Positions 63,692 through 64,000 of a stretch of DNA of 64,000 nt are shown here, one piece after another (the first letter of the stretch is position 1; every line of letters begins with the position of its first letter). The translations under genes were made by a program, and so were the position numbers. Source of the stretch: Lachnospiraceae bacterium UBA4338 (lineage in GTDB: Bacteria > Bacillota > Clostridia > Lachnospirales > Lachnospiraceae); assembly GCA_002393735.1 (NCBI GenBank), contig DGTK01000017.1:1-64000 (forward strand), given 5' to 3'. Below the pieces are notes generated by a model. It had not been told where the DNA came from. It worked only from the letters and a program-made list of their open reading frames with translations, and did no database searches.

Positions 63692-64000
63692 ATGAGTAAA
63701 AGAATTGGAATAATTGGAGGCGGTTCAGCAGGACTGATGCTTGCCATTATGCTGATGGATGAAGATGTTCAGATAACCATCTTTGAACATAAGAATACAG
63801 TGGCAGGCAAATTCCTTATGACAGGCAATGGTAAATGTAATATTACCAATGACAACCTGGATATAAATGAGTATTATTCTGATGATCCAGAGAAGTTAAA
63901 GAGAATTATTAATTCTTTTTCTCCTCGGGATCTGAAGACTTTTCTTAAGAATAATGGAATACCGACTATATCAAAAGGAGATTATGTTTATCCTTACACG
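63692..64000 (+). CDS. HI0933-family flavoprotein, cut by window end
   Basis: The 103 codons visible encode RIGIIGGGSAGLMLAIMLM (GXGXXG FAD fold), then GKFLMTGNGKCNITND, the family signature. It is a paralogue of the flavoprotein at 10454. The reading frame is open through the last base, so the gene continues past the window. Its ATG lies three bases after the flippase stop, with a poor ribosome site. Confidence 0.85.
   Translation, partial: MSKRIGIIGGGSAGLMLAIMLMDEDVQITIFEHKNTVAGKFLMTGNGKCNITNDNLDINEYYSDDPEKLKRIINSFSPRDLKTFLKNNGIPTISKGDYVYPYT

Overview
The window reads as chromosomal DNA of a low-GC, anaerobic, Gram-positive Clostridia bacterium, most likely a member of the Lachnospiraceae. 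The reasons are the rnfCDGEAB gene order, an NfnAB-type bifurcating transhydrogenase, a Rex repressor, fhs-folD one-carbon genes, a biotin-dependent sodium-pump decarboxylase operon, a cell-wall sorting system with BspA-type leucine-rich repeat proteins, and strong GGAGG ribosome binding sites. Genus cannot be fixed by eye. No rRNA, tRNA, CRISPR array, insertion sequence or prophage was seen. Gene density is very high and no gene-free stretch exceeds 300 bases; the largest gap is the 297-base divergent region 4740-5036.

Left end (53-4739, minus strand): a glycolipid or glycopolymer-type cluster with a GT8 glycosyltransferase-acyltransferase fusion, a stand-alone GT8, a stand-alone acyltransferase, and a YerB-like lipoprotein. 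Then 5037-10383 (plus) is a five-gene operon. It encodes two different carboxyltransferase subunits, an OadG-like lipoprotein, a biotin carrier and the OadB membrane pump: the parts list of a Na+ pumping decarboxylase and of a transcarboxylase in one operon. It is followed by a BaiN/HI0933-type flavoprotein, the housekeeping cmk-ispH-rpsA operon and a CheR methyltransferase, with a convergent YprB-like RNase H-fold protein that seems to have lost catalytic acids.

Central part (16619-34541): the complete Rnf complex (ferredoxin:NAD+ oxidoreductase, ion pump) with a candidate Rex operator in its leader. Next come an acyltransferase-3 membrane protein, the flavin transferase ApbE (needed to flavinylate Rnf subunits), an unrecognised polytopic membrane protein and a CbbX/SpoVK-type AAA+ ATPase with an unfamiliar N-terminal half. 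A new promoter then starts a sortase B gene followed by two BspA-like surface proteins, the first with a TPKTGD sorting signal.

Right part (34562-64000): isocitrate dehydrogenase and an SNF-family symporter converge with an ABC-F ATPase. A perfect sigma-A promoter overlapping a Rex-box-like palindrome drives rex-nnrDE-alr-CNNM/CorC, followed by yebC, metY, a GT2 glycosyltransferase, an 884-residue membrane protein with a very long disordered tail, and ftsK. A one-carbon and redox block follows (fhs, folD, zinc-ribbon/TPR protein, nfnA, nfnB, zinc-ribbon membrane protein), then rlmH, pdp, ybeY, a SpoVB/MurJ-like flippase and a second HI0933 flavoprotein cut by the window end.

Taken together the metabolic genes form a sodium- or proton-motive fermentative energy economy. 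Nfn and Rnf interconvert NADPH, NADH and reduced ferredoxin, the decarboxylase operon can drive or use a sodium gradient, and Rex probably senses NADH/NAD+. Functions are assigned from recognisable motifs read by eye; no database search was run.
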